The position numbers and the translations under genes are program-made. From the NCBI GenBank assembly GCA_000750105.3, contig JPHH03000017.1:124001-188000 (forward strand): a DNA stretch of 64,000 nucleotides, given 5' to 3'. Each line of letters opens with the position of its first letter. Positions within the stretch are counted from its first letter, which is position 1. The notes beneath the pieces were generated by a model. It did not search any database. It saw only the letters and a program-made list of their open reading frames with translations, and was not told the origin of the DNA. Below are positions 12,578-23,380 of this stretch, piece by piece. This DNA comes from Tolypocladium sp. Sup5 PDA-1. Taxonomy: Eukaryota; Ascomycota; Sordariomycetes; Hypocreales; Ophiocordycipitaceae.

Positions 12578-13228
12578 CGGCAGAGTCGCTGGCAGGAACT
12601 TTGAGCAACTCGCCGCCATCTGCCAAGCGGCAAGACAGTGGTGGAGGAGCGAGAGAAGGTGCTTCGTCAACAACGCAGAGGGAGTCTCATTTGTACGAAG
12701 CAACTTGGACTATTAGAACACGCTGGGGACAGAGCATGAACCAGTCTGCCCGGGTCCTTGCAGCCACATGCCCCAGCCGAAGCCTGTTGCTGGCCAACGC
12801 TGTTTGTCCAGGCCCGGTTTCCAGGCCAGTCCCCGCCGTGAATTTCTGCCCGAGATTCACAGGCCCAGATTCACGGCGCCAGAGTCACACGGACCCGACC
12901 AGGCAGTGACACGCTCCAGGGTCTGGCAGACCCCGGTCCAGCGCGAAACGGTTGGCTGCCGCGTCCCGAGAATCGCGGAGCCGAGTCCCCGACGCGGCCG
13001 GCGGCTAGACCACAACAGGAAATAAGTAAACAAGACGACGACTCCCCACCAGGAGGTGGCATGTCTCGTCGACACGCCCTCGCAGACGGTTGTTTACTTT
13101 GTTGATCTGCTCGTTAACTACATCGTCGCGCTGCTTTGGCCACTCACTGTCTCTGTGAAGCTTCTTCAATCGAGGCCTCGTCCAGAGTTGACTTTTGTGG
13201 TGGCATCTGCCGTGTCGAGCGCAGCGAA
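12578..13228. other. Intergenic region
   Basis: The 3' end of copy B and promoter of the coiled-coil gene. No further feature was recognised. Confidence 0.4.
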
Positions 13229-15400
13229 ATGGAAGATCTCGACGTCCCCCTCGCCGTCCGGCGGCCTCGTCGGTGCAACGTCGGCGTCGCGGATCAAGAA
13301 GATGCGAAGCCAATCCCAGAGACGCCTCGCAGGCAGAAGAAGGCCGTTCGCTTCTCAGACCCCGGCCCGGCGTTGACAAACACCATTGAGCCTTCCTGCG
13401 GACTGACGCCCATGGTTCGGCGCACATCCATCGCCACCCCGAGACGTCGCCGCGCCTCGACACCCGCCAGAGCATCCAGAAGCGAAACTCCTGCGCCTCG
13501 GGGCTCGACGCTATTCTCCAATGCCCAGCACTCCGCTCAAGCCCTGCACCAAACAGCAGACGGCCGGATTGAGCGCCGGATACGCCGCGGCAACCTCCGC
13601 GAGCTGCTGAACAAGCTGGAGCAGCAGAAGAAGCGCAGCGCAAAGCTCGCCCAGGGCGAGATCGACCACCTCAGGTCCGAGGTCAAGGCCCGGGACCGGG
13701 AGATCTACGAGCTGCAAAACGCCACCCTCGTGATCGACACGGAGCGCATGTGGGACCTGGAGCAGCAGATTGAGGACCTCAAGGACGAGCTCGACAAGCG
13801 GTCGGCGACGACGCCCCAGAGCCAGACCCGGAGCTACAACTGGACGCTGGCCGCGCGGGATCCGTTTGCGGACGACTACACGGACATGGACATCTCGCCG
13901 GACGACGACCACTTTGGCGACGCGACCATGGCGCACTTTGCCACGAGCACGCCGTCCAAGGCCAGGTCCTCGTTTCCCACACCTCCTGCCACGAGCCCTC
14001 CCATGCCCGGCACGCCGTGCTCGCGACATGGAGCTTCCATCCCGACGCCGAGGTCTCATGCCGGTGTTCAGGTGTGCTTCCCGGACCTGGCCAAGCAGCA
14101 GCTGGAGGAGGAGCTGGCGTCTCTGCAGCTCGAAGTCTGCAAGCTGACGACGACGCTGGGCTCGTACAAGGGCCTGAGTGGACGCATCGCCGACCGCCTG
14201 TCCTCTGTCGCTCCAGCATCCGCCGAGGACTCGGCCCAAGCCTCTCCCCTCGAGGCTTTAGAGCGTCAAGTGGAGCTTCTAGTACAGACAATGTCTGATC
14301 GCACGGTTGCCCTCACGCAGCTCAACTCATCCATCGCCGACTTGGGCTTCCCCGGCAATGATTCCAGCGAGATGATCACATCCCTCGCCTCTGGTTTCCG
14401 CGCCGCTCGACTGGAGCTCGAGTACCTCACCCCCGGAGAGCTTGCCCTGCCTCTCACGTCCCACGGCGCCGAGGTCCTGGACCTGCTGCTGACCCGCCTG
14501 CGCGTCCTGGCCAAGAAGTCCCAGGAAGACGAGACCACCATCGACGAGTACCACGAGATCGAGCAGTCTCTGCGCAAGCAGCTTGATGCCCGGGTGTCGG
14601 TCATGGATGGTCTCAAGGCCGAAATGTCCAAGGCCGAGGGCCTCATGATCGAGAAGAACACCAAGATCCAGGAGCTGCAGGTTGGCAACGACAGGCTCAG
14701 GGGCGCGGTGGACGGCTACATCCGCGACATCTCGGAGCTCGAGAAGCTCGTCGAGAAACTGGACCAAGACGGGAGAGACGCCGCAGCGGCGCACCAGACC
14801 CAGGCGCAGTCGGACCGCGACACCCTGGCCAGCAAGGACGCCAGCGTAACCGAGCTAGAGGACAAGCTCGCCGACGCGATGCGTCGCACGACGAGCCTGC
14901 AACAGGAAATCAGCGACGTCCAGGACAGCACGACCCGGCACGTCGTGTCCCTGAACAAGAAGCACGGCGCGGCGCTGGCCCTCCGCGACGCGCGCGTGCT
15001 CGAGCTGCGCGGCGAGATCGACCGCGTCAACGAGTCGCTGCGCGCCGCGCACGAGACCATCCGCTCGCTGCGCGTCGACAACGGCGGCCTGGCGACGCAG
15101 CTGGCCGACGACAAGCACAGGGCCAAGGCGGCCATGGACGCGATGAAGGAGGAGCTGCAGCGGGTGCTGCAGATGAGCCAGGAGTTCCTCAACAGCCCCA
15201 AGAGGGGCGCTGGCCGTGCAGAGCGCGACGACGACGAGGATACGGGGTATGGGGGGTCCAGCTCCCCGGTCCGGGCGACGCCGGTGAGGCGCGCGGGCGG
15301 ATACCTCTCTGGCGACCTGGCGAGGAGAGGGAGCAAGAAGATGCGGCGGAGGTATGACAGCGGCATGGGGCTGCTGGAGGAGGACGAGGTCGATATCTGA
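13229..15400 (+). CDS. Long coiled-coil protein, possibly spindle-pole or septum related
   Basis: One exon, 723 residues. The start at 13229 (MEDLDVPLAVRR) is the first true ATG of the frame; the upstream extension begins only at a TTG. Residues 1-110 are basic and disordered, with several TPRR and TPARAS patches that look like proline-directed phosphorylation sites and a KKAVRFSDP motif. After that the protein is largely coiled coil: RELLNKLEQQKKRSAKL, EIDHLRSEVKARDREIYELQ, then several heptad-rich blocks to about residue 660. A Pro/Ser/Thr linker (about residues 215-280) breaks the coil. The tail carries basic RRGSKKMRRRYDSG. The layout resembles fungal structural or chromosome-segregation proteins, but I recognise no specific family. 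It converges on the DUF885 gene, with 245 bases between stops. Confidence 0.85.
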   Translation: MEDLDVPLAVRRPRRCNVGVADQEDAKPIPETPRRQKKAVRFSDPGPALTNTIEPSCGLTPMVRRTSIATPRRRRASTPARASRSETPAPRGSTLFSNAQHSAQALHQTADGRIERRIRRGNLRELLNKLEQQKKRSAKLAQGEIDHLRSEVKARDREIYELQNATLVIDTERMWDLEQQIEDLKDELDKRSATTPQSQTRSYNWTLAARDPFADDYTDMDISPDDDHFGDATMAHFATSTPSKARSSFPTPPATSPPMPGTPCSRHGASIPTPRSHAGVQVCFPDLAKQQLEEELASLQLEVCKLTTTLGSYKGLSGRIADRLSSVAPASAEDSAQASPLEALERQVELLVQTMSDRTVALTQLNSSIADLGFPGNDSSEMITSLASGFRAARLELEYLTPGELALPLTSHGAEVLDLLLTRLRVLAKKSQEDETTIDEYHEIEQSLRKQLDARVSVMDGLKAEMSKAEGLMIEKNTKIQELQVGNDRLRGAVDGYIRDISELEKLVEKLDQDGRDAAAAHQTQAQSDRDTLASKDASVTELEDKLADAMRRTTSLQQEISDVQDSTTRHVVSLNKKHGAALALRDARVLELRGEIDRVNESLRAAHETIRSLRVDNGGLATQLADDKHRAKAAMDAMKEELQRVLQMSQEFLNSPKRGAGRAERDDDEDTGYGGSSSPVRATPVRRAGGYLSGDLARRGSKKMRRRYDSGMGLLEEDEVDI

Positions 15401-15620
15401 TGATTTGCATGGCGTATTGCGCACATTCGTCCGAGACGCTGGCGTTGGGGTTCCGGTATAGGGGTCTTTTACTCGCTCTCTAATGCTTTCCTTTGTCATG
15501 TACGAACAGATGCTCCGTCTTCAGTCATGGAGAAAGAACGCAGCCGATCTTGGCGTTGTATACCATTTGTTCCGAGCCCTCATATGTCGGCCGTGTAAGT
15601 CAAGTCAAGTCAACCACCAT

Positions 15621-15641
15621 CCCCCCCCCCCCCCCCCCCCC
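15621..15641. repeat. Homopolymer: 21 consecutive C (G on the minus strand)
   Basis: An uninterrupted run of 21 C lies four bases beyond the stop codon of the minus-strand DUF885 gene, so the transcript would carry 21 G at the start of its 3' UTR. Length may be affected by polymerase slippage or assembly error. Confidence 0.95.
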
Positions 15642-15645
15642 GCGA

Positions 15646-17361
15646 CTACGGATAGAACCTCCACTTGGCCTCGTAGTCGGGCCCCAGATCCGTCTCCAAC
15701 ACCAGAGCTCTCACCAACTCGTTTGGAATCGCACCGCACGTCAACACCCTATCGTTAAACTCCTTCTCCGTCATGCGCCCCTCGCCCAGCACCTCCCTGC
15801 GCAGCTCGGCCAGCTGCAGCGCGCCGACCATGTAGGCCGCCTGGTACAGCGGCCCGTAGTCGCCGTTGAGCCAGCGCCGCACCTCGCCCTCGGCCGTGGA
15901 CCGCTCGTGGCCGACCCAGCCGACGAGCATGTCGATGCACTCCTGCGGCTGCATCTGGCCGAGGTGGAAGCGCAGCGAGAGGATGATGCGCGCGCAGCGG
16001 TGCATGCGCCAGAACAGCGTCCCGATGCGGTCCTCGGGCGACACGAAGAAGTCGCCGCGCTGCCAGAAGACGAGCTCCCAGTACATGGCCCAGCCCTCGA
16101 CGAAGAAGGGCGTCGTGAACAGCTGCCGGTGGCTGCGGTGCCGCTCCATCATGAACAGCTGCAGCCGGTGGCCCGGGATCAGCTCGTGGAAGGCCGTGGC
16201 GCGGGAGAAGTGCCGGTTGTTGCCGCGCATCACCATCTTCTTGAGGTCGTAGGGCATCTCCGCCGTCGGGTACGAGACCATGATCGACAGCCCGCCCAGG
16301 AAGAAGGGCGCCACCTTTTGCATCTCGGGGCTCATCATGAACATGCGGTACGTCTCCTCCGCCAGAGGCGGCACCGTGACGAGGTCGTGGTCGCGGACAA
16401 AGTTGGCGCCTTCGCGCGCGAGCTCGAGCACCAGCTGCGTCTGCTCGCCGGGCGGGACGGAGCGCGTCTTGACGTATTCCATTGCCTTCTTCCAGTCGTC
16501 GCCGTAGCCGAGCTCGTTGGAGGCGGCCTTCATCTGCTTCTCGCACCACCGGTACTGCTCGTTGGCCATCTTGACCAGCTCCTCGGGGGAGTACGCCAGC
16601 ACCTCTGCTTCCATTTCGCTGAGCAGCGCTTCCCGGCCGATGGGCTCGCCGATGATGTCGCCCGTGCCGTCTGCCCGCATGCCAGCCAGCTTTGCCTGGA
16701 CCAGGGGCAGATACTCTCCTAGGACGCAGTCTGCCGCCTGCCACGGTGTCGTGCACCACCAGTCAAACATGGGGTCGTAGGACGAGTAGAAGCTAAAGAA
16801 TTCCTTTAGATGGCCGCGCAATTCGCCGATGGTCTTGGAGGCCTTGTAGGCGTTTGTCTTGCTGATTTTGACCTTGTCATCTTGGACCTCTTGCTTGACG
16901 CGGGCGACTATCGTCTTGATGCTGTCCAGCTGCTGCGCGACATGCTCGGCCTCCATGGGCTTGACGTTCTCGCGACGCTCGCAGAGCGACACAATGATGT
17001 CCGCAAAGGGCAGCAACGGCTCCAGGTCCCCGTATCCATCCCGTTCCGCTTTCAACTGATGAGCACTGCGCCGCAGAAAGTTGCGGAGGAGGATAAAGTC
17101 GACCCTGTCCGGCTGATTCAAGCCGTCAAAGTCCACTTGGAACAGCGAGTGCAGCTCGTCAGAGTAGAATCGCTGCAGGCGCTTGTGCCGCGTCGGCGAG
17201 ATGGAGACGTGGTAAAAGGTGTTGAGGTCTCCCAGATCGGCCTGGATGCGGCGGATGCGGTCCGCCAGAGACTCGGAGCCGTCGCTGCTTGGCTTTGGCA
17301 ACGACACCCAGACGCTGTCCATGTGCGCCAGAGGCGACTCTTTTGATCGACGGTGGGCCAT
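15646..17361 (-). CDS. DUF885 family protein, putative zinc metallopeptidase
   Basis: One exon, 571 residues, starting MAHRRSKES. The DUF885 family is predicted to be metallopeptidase-like. The diagnostic motif HELIPGH is at residues 392-398 (an HExxxxH-type zinc site), and EGWAMYWE at about 422-429 supplies the likely third ligand Glu; both are intact. The length matches the family. No signal peptide or membrane helix is evident, so it is probably cytosolic. In the family the nearby sequence LRFHLGQMQPQECIDMLV helps shape the pocket, and it is present here. Substrate is unknown. A second in-frame Met, 14 residues in, is an alternative start. Remarkable for the poly-G tract directly after its stop codon. 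It is convergent with the coiled-coil gene. Confidence 0.88.
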   Translation of the reverse strand: MAHRRSKESPLAHMDSVWVSLPKPSSDGSESLADRIRRIQADLGDLNTFYHVSISPTRHKRLQRFYSDELHSLFQVDFDGLNQPDRVDFILLRNFLRRSAHQLKAERDGYGDLEPLLPFADIIVSLCERRENVKPMEAEHVAQQLDSIKTIVARVKQEVQDDKVKISKTNAYKASKTIGELRGHLKEFFSFYSSYDPMFDWWCTTPWQAADCVLGEYLPLVQAKLAGMRADGTGDIIGEPIGREALLSEMEAEVLAYSPEELVKMANEQYRWCEKQMKAASNELGYGDDWKKAMEYVKTRSVPPGEQTQLVLELAREGANFVRDHDLVTVPPLAEETYRMFMMSPEMQKVAPFFLGGLSIMVSYPTAEMPYDLKKMVMRGNNRHFSRATAFHELIPGHRLQLFMMERHRSHRQLFTTPFFVEGWAMYWELVFWQRGDFFVSPEDRIGTLFWRMHRCARIILSLRFHLGQMQPQECIDMLVGWVGHERSTAEGEVRRWLNGDYGPLYQAAYMVGALQLAELRREVLGEGRMTEKEFNDRVLTCGAIPNELVRALVLETDLGPDYEAKWRFYP

Positions 17362-18309
17362 GATGTGGCTCCAACATAGATGAAATGAAAGTCAAGGTGA
17401 GAAGAAGACGGATTGGCTGGAGCCGCGCAACGACGAGTGAGGGGTTGGTATATATACGAGTCCTGGCCGATGACGGCGAGGATGCGTGGTTCTTTTGGTT
17501 GAAGCTCATCTGACGTCTGTAAACAACGCCCGGGTACGGTATCCGTTGGAAGCGATAGTTTCAACAACGCCAGATTATTGCTACCCCAACTTCCGTTTCT
17601 AGAAATGACCAGGCACGGGACCCCAGAGTCTCGGCAAACCATGGCATCCTGCCGAAGCGGAGACGCCATGCGTGGGGGGAGCAGAGCGGTGGCAGTTCTT
17701 TGAAGCGTTGCTCAAATTGTAGACCGTATTTATCGCCGCCAACACAAAGTAAGGGTAGAATCGGCTTGTTTTTCCAAGCTTGCTGGCAAAAGGGATATTA
17801 CACAATACCTAGATGCTCACGTTTTCTGACGAACGGTAACGTATCTACATACGTCGACATGATGAGAGACGCAGACGAGGTTAGCCATTTCCAGTGTCCA
17901 GTGCAAGCGAGTGCCTTTGAGTGAACTTCACTACCACGGCGTCTACTAATCCCAACAGATGGCCAGCTCTCAATCCCATCTTTCCCGCACAATTCAGCTA
18001 TACATAGGGAAAGCAACCAAGACTAACGAACCAATATCTAGGCATTGAAGTGTTCTATTGTCACCACCGTGTACCTGCACACGCCGGCTCGGGGCCTCCG
18101 ACATGCCGAGGGCAGGGCCCACCTCGCTGTCAGCAACAATGCCGATCCCGGTTCCAGCCGGACCTCCGGTCTAACGCCGACGTAGCGAGCGCCCTCTGAA
18201 TCACTGATAAGCACGCCCTTCAAGTCCATCATCGACAAACCTAACTCCCCCCAACGAGACCAAACAAACCTAGCCATGGACCGCTCCAACAGCAGCCCGG
18301 ACTAAGCCA
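17362..18309. promoter_or_regulatory. Divergent intergenic region
   Basis: Lies between the 5' ends of the DUF885 gene (minus) and the Mpv17-like gene (plus). The sequence GGTATATATACGAG at about 17445-17459 is TATA-like and suitably placed for the minus-strand gene. Nothing else was recognised. Confidence 0.4.
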
Positions 18310-19192
18310 ATGTCGCTCCCCTTCCTCCGCGCCGCGGCCCTCCGGAGCCCCCTCCGGACCGCCCTCCGCCAGCGCCTGCACCAGCTGCGCCCGCAGTCGT
18401 CAAAGGCCAGTGACAAGACGTCGACGGCCAAGGCGGGCCCGGTCCCCGGAGGAGCAGCGACCCCCGGCGACGCCGCCGCCGCCGCCCCGAAGGCCGTCCC
18501 CATCTGGCAGCGCCTCGGGCCCGTGACCCGGGCCGTCGAGGCGTACGGCCGGTCGCAGCGTAAGCGGCCGTACACGACGCAGGTCGTCGGCGCCTTCTTC
18601 ATATACCTCTGCGCCGACCTGAGTGCCCAGCGCATCGGCGGCCGCGAGTACGATCCCGCGCGGACGGGGCGGACGCTGCTCATTGGGCTCGTCGCAGCGA
18701 TACCCTACTACAAATGGTATCTCCTAGCCCTCCCCGATGGAACGCATCCATGTAGCTTTGCTAACCCTTCGCAGGTTCGTCTTCCTCTCGCGCAACTTCA
18801 ACTACACCTCGCGCGTGCGCTCCATCGCCACCAAGGTCGCCATGAACCAGCTCTGCTTCACGCCCACCTTCAACACCTACTTCTTCGGCTCGCAGGCCCT
18901 CCTCGCCGGCGACGGCCTCGCCGCCACCGCCGAGCGCGTGCGCGACACCGTCCCCACAAGCTGGCTCAACTCGTTCAAGGTCTGGCCTGCCGTCGTCGTC
19001 TTCAGCTTCACCTTCCTGCCCATGGAGTACCGCAGCATATTCTCGGGCTTCATCGCCATCGGCTGGCAGACGTACCTGAGCTACCTGAATAAGCAGGCCG
19101 AGCTGCGGGAGCACGCGAGGGTGTTGGCGACGACGACGTCAGCGGCCGCGACGAGCACGATTGGTGGCCAGACTGCGGCTGTTGCATCATAG
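18310..19192 (+). CDS. Mpv17/PMP22 family membrane protein (Sym1-like)
   Basis: Exons 18310-18716 and 18775-19192 join within a Trp codon (YYKW then FVFLSRNF) to give 274 residues. The first 45 residues are Arg/Leu/Ala-rich without acids (MSLPFLRAAALRSPLRTALR), a good mitochondrial presequence. An Ala/Pro linker leads to the family domain: RPYTTQVVGAFFIYLCADLSAQ, IGLVAAIPYYKW, and the C-terminal signature W-x-PAVVVFSFTFLPMEYRSIFSGFIAIGWQTYLSYL. Four membrane segments are expected. Sym1/Mpv17 proteins sit in the mitochondrial inner membrane and are linked to stress tolerance and mtDNA maintenance; peroxisomal relatives exist. The presequence favours mitochondria. Confidence 0.9.
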
Positions 19193-19479
19193 ACTCCTGT
19201 TACTAGAATTTCTTTGTAAAAGCTCGAACCAGCAATGGCGTGGGAAAGGGTTTACTTTAGACGTTGTAGAGGCGGCTTGCAAGATCCCCGAGGATACTCT
19301 CATCATCAAAGCCTTCAATGTTTCCATACACGCCGGAGGGACAGCAGCCAACGTTACTCATGGCCTTATGCTGCCTAATTTCCTCTAGTCCAGCTCTGGT
19401 AGTCGACTTTCTACCCACGGGTATCATGCATCTTCTGTCGTATCCCCACACGCCCCCTACCTGGCCATCCCTCATCCCA

Positions 19480-21320
19480 TCATAGCTTCCTAAGCTTAAC
19501 GTAGCAATTCTTCGGCAGATTCACCAGCCTCTCCGTAATCTCCCACCCACTCAGCGGCTCCTGGACCGGCTCAAACGCAAAGTTCCACAGCAGCAGCGTC
19601 GCCGTCGTCTTCAGCGTCATCTCCGCCTGCTTCTTGCCAAAGCACTTGCGCGGCCCGTTCGAGAACGCGAGATTCGGCCCGGCCTGCGGGTCGAACACGG
19701 CAATCTCCCCTCCGACGGCGTCGGGCTCGTACTTGAGCCAGCGCTCGGGCTTGTACTCGCAGACGTCGTCGCCCCAGGCCGGGACGCGGTCTTTGGCGCT
19801 TTGGCAGGCTTCGGAGCGGAGGGACTCTGGGATCGATAGGGCTGGCTCCGTAAGTGAGGGACCTGTGAGGGGAATGATGATGTCTGTTCCCTCTGGTATT
19901 GGGTATCCCAGGATGTGAGTATCACACGTTGTCTTTCGCACAATCAAGGTCGCCACGGAGGCGCACCGGAGAGATTCCTCCAGGACGGCGTCCAGGTACG
20001 GAATCGATGCAGAGGATACTTCCTGCATTGTCGGCCAGCGGCCTTCGGCGCAGGCGGCCAAATGAGCGTCCAACAGGGCTTGCCTAAGACGCAGCTGCAC
20101 CTCTTGATGACGGGTCATATGCTTAACCCACCACGCAAGCACTGTAGCAGTGGAATCGTGACCGCCGAGCAGATACCCGAGAACCTATTCAAATTAGCAA
20201 CGCACAGAAAGGGACAGATACAGCTGCGTACCTCGTCCCGGATCGCGGGAGAGTAAAAGTCGGGCTCTCGACCCATCTTGCTCGCCGCCATCTCCTCCCG
20301 CCAGAGCAGCTGATCCAGCGCGCTCTCCGGCACGCTCTTCTCCCCCGACAAGGCGAGCCTGTGCAAGCTCCGCGCCGTCTGTCGCCGCAGGAGAGACCGT
20401 CTGTGCCAGTGTGCTCGGGCATGCTTCGGTTTGAGCAACGCCAGCCATTGCGCCAGAGCCGGAAAGGGACTGCCTTGCGCGATGGCCACCATCTCGGGTA
20501 TGTTGAGGAGGCCCTCGATCTCAGGGTCTGCCGGGGCCGCGGGGAAGTTGGCCGGCTCGTTTGGCGCGCGGTAGGCATCGGCATTGAAGCACCGGGCGTG
20601 GAGGATTTCTTGCTTGAGGGCAGCCTTCGACGCCTCCATGCCGAATGCGACGCTTGAGATCATATCCAGCGTTGCGAGATGCAGATCATGGGTGGCGGAG
20701 AACGGTCGCCCCTGTGCTTTGGACCGCTTCAACTTCCACAGGTCCACCAGGAGAGCAGCTCTGTCGTAGACACGGGGCGCGGCAACCTGCCCAGCGGTCA
20801 GCATGCGTTCTACAAGTTGAGCCTTGATACATGTAGATTGTCCAACCTCTTTCAGGAACCACGGCGTCATCAAGTCCCTCAGCAGCTCGCGATGGCACCG
20901 GAACCGCGGATCGCGGGACTCCATGGTAAGGTGAAAGTTGGGAGCAGTTATGCCAACGCACTCCCTGTTCCGAGTTCCGCGGTCAAACTCCTTGGTCCGA
21001 CGAGAGCAAATGTCCACTGCGGTTCGATAGTCGGAGATGATGACGGTCGGTCTACGGAAGGGAAACAGAAAGGCTTGAGAGATCGGGGCGCCGTGCTCGC
21101 GGGGTTGGCTCCATATCCACTGCCGTCGATATATAGACTGCCGAATCTCCGTCAAGTCGCCAAAGAGACGCTTCGAGGACTCCTTGTTGTAGGGGATCGC
21201 CGGTAACGGCTTGGGCAGGGCCGAGACGTAGAGGTAGGCAAGGAAGCCGGCGACGACCCAGAGCACCACCAACAGCGGGAGGATATGGACCAGGCACTTG
21301 GCCTCTGGCAGGAACCCCAT
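19480..21320 (-). CDS. Cytochrome P450 monooxygenase
   Basis: Exons on the minus strand are 21320-20232 and 20184-19480, giving 597 residues. The start at 21320 (MGFLPEAKCLVHIL) places a membrane anchor at about residues 10-30, followed by the Pro-rich hinge SALPKPLPAIPYN, a standard microsomal P450 N-terminus. The I-helix motif GGHDST (371-375 region, normally AGxDTT) begins exon 2. The K-helix EESLR and PERW follow, and the heme loop FSNGPRKCFGKK has its ligand at Cys544. All essential motifs are present, so it is probably active. The frame stays open upstream to 21710, adding 130 residues of non-P450 composition, which I reject. No biosynthetic backbone gene lies nearby, so the role could be detoxification or hydroxylation of a fatty acid or xenobiotic; the substrate is unknown. 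Confidence 0.9.
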
Positions 21321-23380
21321 CTCGAAAACCCCGTCCACACCAGCTCCTTGAGGATCGCAAGGGTGGCAACCGAGCAGCTGAGGGAAAACGAGGCAGGCGA
21401 TCGTCTGAATGGCAAGGCCGGCCTTGATCTTGTACTTGCTGTGCCGCCTGCTGCCGCCGTGCCCGGCACATGTAGACGTATCACCACCAGGCGGCACCTG
21501 GACAAAGACGTTTGAAGAGGCGCGGCCAGGGGGCCAGGCGGACAAGTGCAGCTTCGCCATGTCCAGCGCAGCACGGGGGCGCTCGAGGGCAGCGGTAATA
21601 GTATCAAGCGCCATTTCGTGTCCGTGTGAGGAGGGCCAGCTTCTGTCATACGCACACGCGCCACCCGGGCCCGGGTCTGGCCATTGCTGAAGGAGGAGAT
21701 CCCACATCATCGTGAATCAGTCCCCGGGTTCGTGGGACTTCAGGCAGGCAAGGCAGGGCACAGGGCATTTTATCATTAAACTAGGACCACAGCAAGGCAG
21801 CCCACGGCCATCAACACCGAGCGATAGCCGCCCGCAAGCCATGGCCGCGTGCTGGTGGACGGCGCAGTGCGGTCCGGTTCAGCTCCCGCCGTCTCGCCGT
21901 CTCGACGAAAACCCAGATACGTAACTTAGATCTTAACTCCCGCACCCTTTTGCGCAATCACCGATGCCCGACCGGCATCTCCTGCATTGTCCAGGCAGGG
22001 TCCCTCCCGCGTGCGTCGGCGGCCGGGGGCCAGATCCAGTCGTGACGGGCCGATGGAGCCTCGATGCCAGATGGGCACAGCACGCTGTCCGCTATTGTCT
22101 TTGTTTGAGGTGGCACCTGCTGCAGTGGCACGTCTCTCGATCCAGTGTGACCGGGCGGAACGGGGCTCAACGCCGCGAAGCCCGCTCGACGGTCGGCTGG
22201 GAGCCTGGAAGAGACAGGGGGCAGTTGGCGATGGCCTCTTAACACCGACTGGCGACTGGGTCCAGCGTACCGTGTCCGCACAGTCCGCCGAGGTGGACGC
22301 ACGGTATGTTGGTGGTTCAACCTCTTGGCTCAACAGCCTCAATGTCGGTGTCGTTGATGATGCACGCACAAGAGCCACAAACCGACGCACCGGAAGCGAC
22401 GGCGAATCACGAGTCCTTTTGCACAAAGGACGTGTTACGAATTACGGAGAAATAGCAGCAAAAAATTGAATCGTCATGTGCTCCTCACGACACAGTTTGT
22501 CGCCTATTAGTCCGTATACGCCAGCCAACACATCTGTCTCGCACGCATCACACAGACACGACGCAGAGACACCCAATGATACTCTGCACCACGACAGTCG
22601 CATGTCCAGTTTATGAACCGTATACGACTCCTCACAAGGTAAAACTCGGCCTTTGGTCTCTGTATTCCCCTCAGGCCGCAACTGGCCCCTATATCGCTCT
22701 CCTCTGTCATCCCTTGCAACACGACACGAAACCTGCTGTTGGCCGGCCACACGAATCGACCAACAACCAAAAACAAACGTCCCGTTGCCGGCCGGGTCCA
22801 GATCAGACGGACCTGAATTCCGCATTCGACACTGTTTCCGCACTCGCAAATACAGGCTCCCGTTCGCTCGCACACCTCGGGCAATGATTCGACGCCGTGC
22901 CAGCTCCAGAACCCGACGCCGTTGTTGAGCCGCAGCCGTTTGATGCACCTCATCCCGCGACCAGATCCGACGACGCGCAACTCGCGCTCGCACCTACATG
23001 CACCTGTGCCCCCTTTCATTAGCCCAGCTCCCCGCGTATGAGGGTAGGCTTCATCCTCGCATACAACCTACGGTCCAGGCCTGGCAGCGGCGACGCAGGA
23101 GTGGGCTTCATCCCCGTGCCGATGGCTGAGGCGTCGCCAAGAGGGACATGGCAAACCCGTGTCGTGCATTGTGTCGCAATGTGGCAGCTGTGCATGTGTA
23201 TTGCGCATCTGTGGCCATGAACATCGGCAACCGGATCCAAGCAGATGGTCCAGGTGTCTTCCAGCCCGCCAATCTTTGCTCAGACCGTAGACGGTCCTCT
23301 CCGGAACCTATCCCTTAGAGACGAAATACTCCAGCAATTTCCAGACATGCCTGGAGCCCGCAGAAAACAGGCAGGCCAGG
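21321..23380. other. 2-kb gene-free stretch
   Basis: Between the P450 5' end and the GH31 3' end. Open frames of 160-180 residues exist on both strands but overlap one another, lack domain features and have random-looking composition. No repeat or RNA gene was recognised. Confidence 0.4.

Noticed and set aside
13511..15499. Several long minus-strand frames over the coiled-coil gene
   Set aside because: Shadows of a GC-rich single-exon gene; their translations are repetitive and lack starts in good context.
15493..16722. 409-residue plus-strand frame over the DUF885 gene
   Set aside because: Antisense shadow: the minus strand carries intact HELIPGH and EGWAMYWE motifs, while this frame is His/Ala/Leu-rich without domains and runs through the poly-C tract.
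21321..21710. N-terminal extension of the P450 to 21710
   Set aside because: The membrane anchor and Pro-rich hinge start at Met 21320; the extra 130 residues do not resemble a P450 N-terminus.
21926..22469. Overlapping 166- and 160-residue frames on opposite strands
   Set aside because: Neither has plausible composition, splice structure or domain, and they exclude one another.
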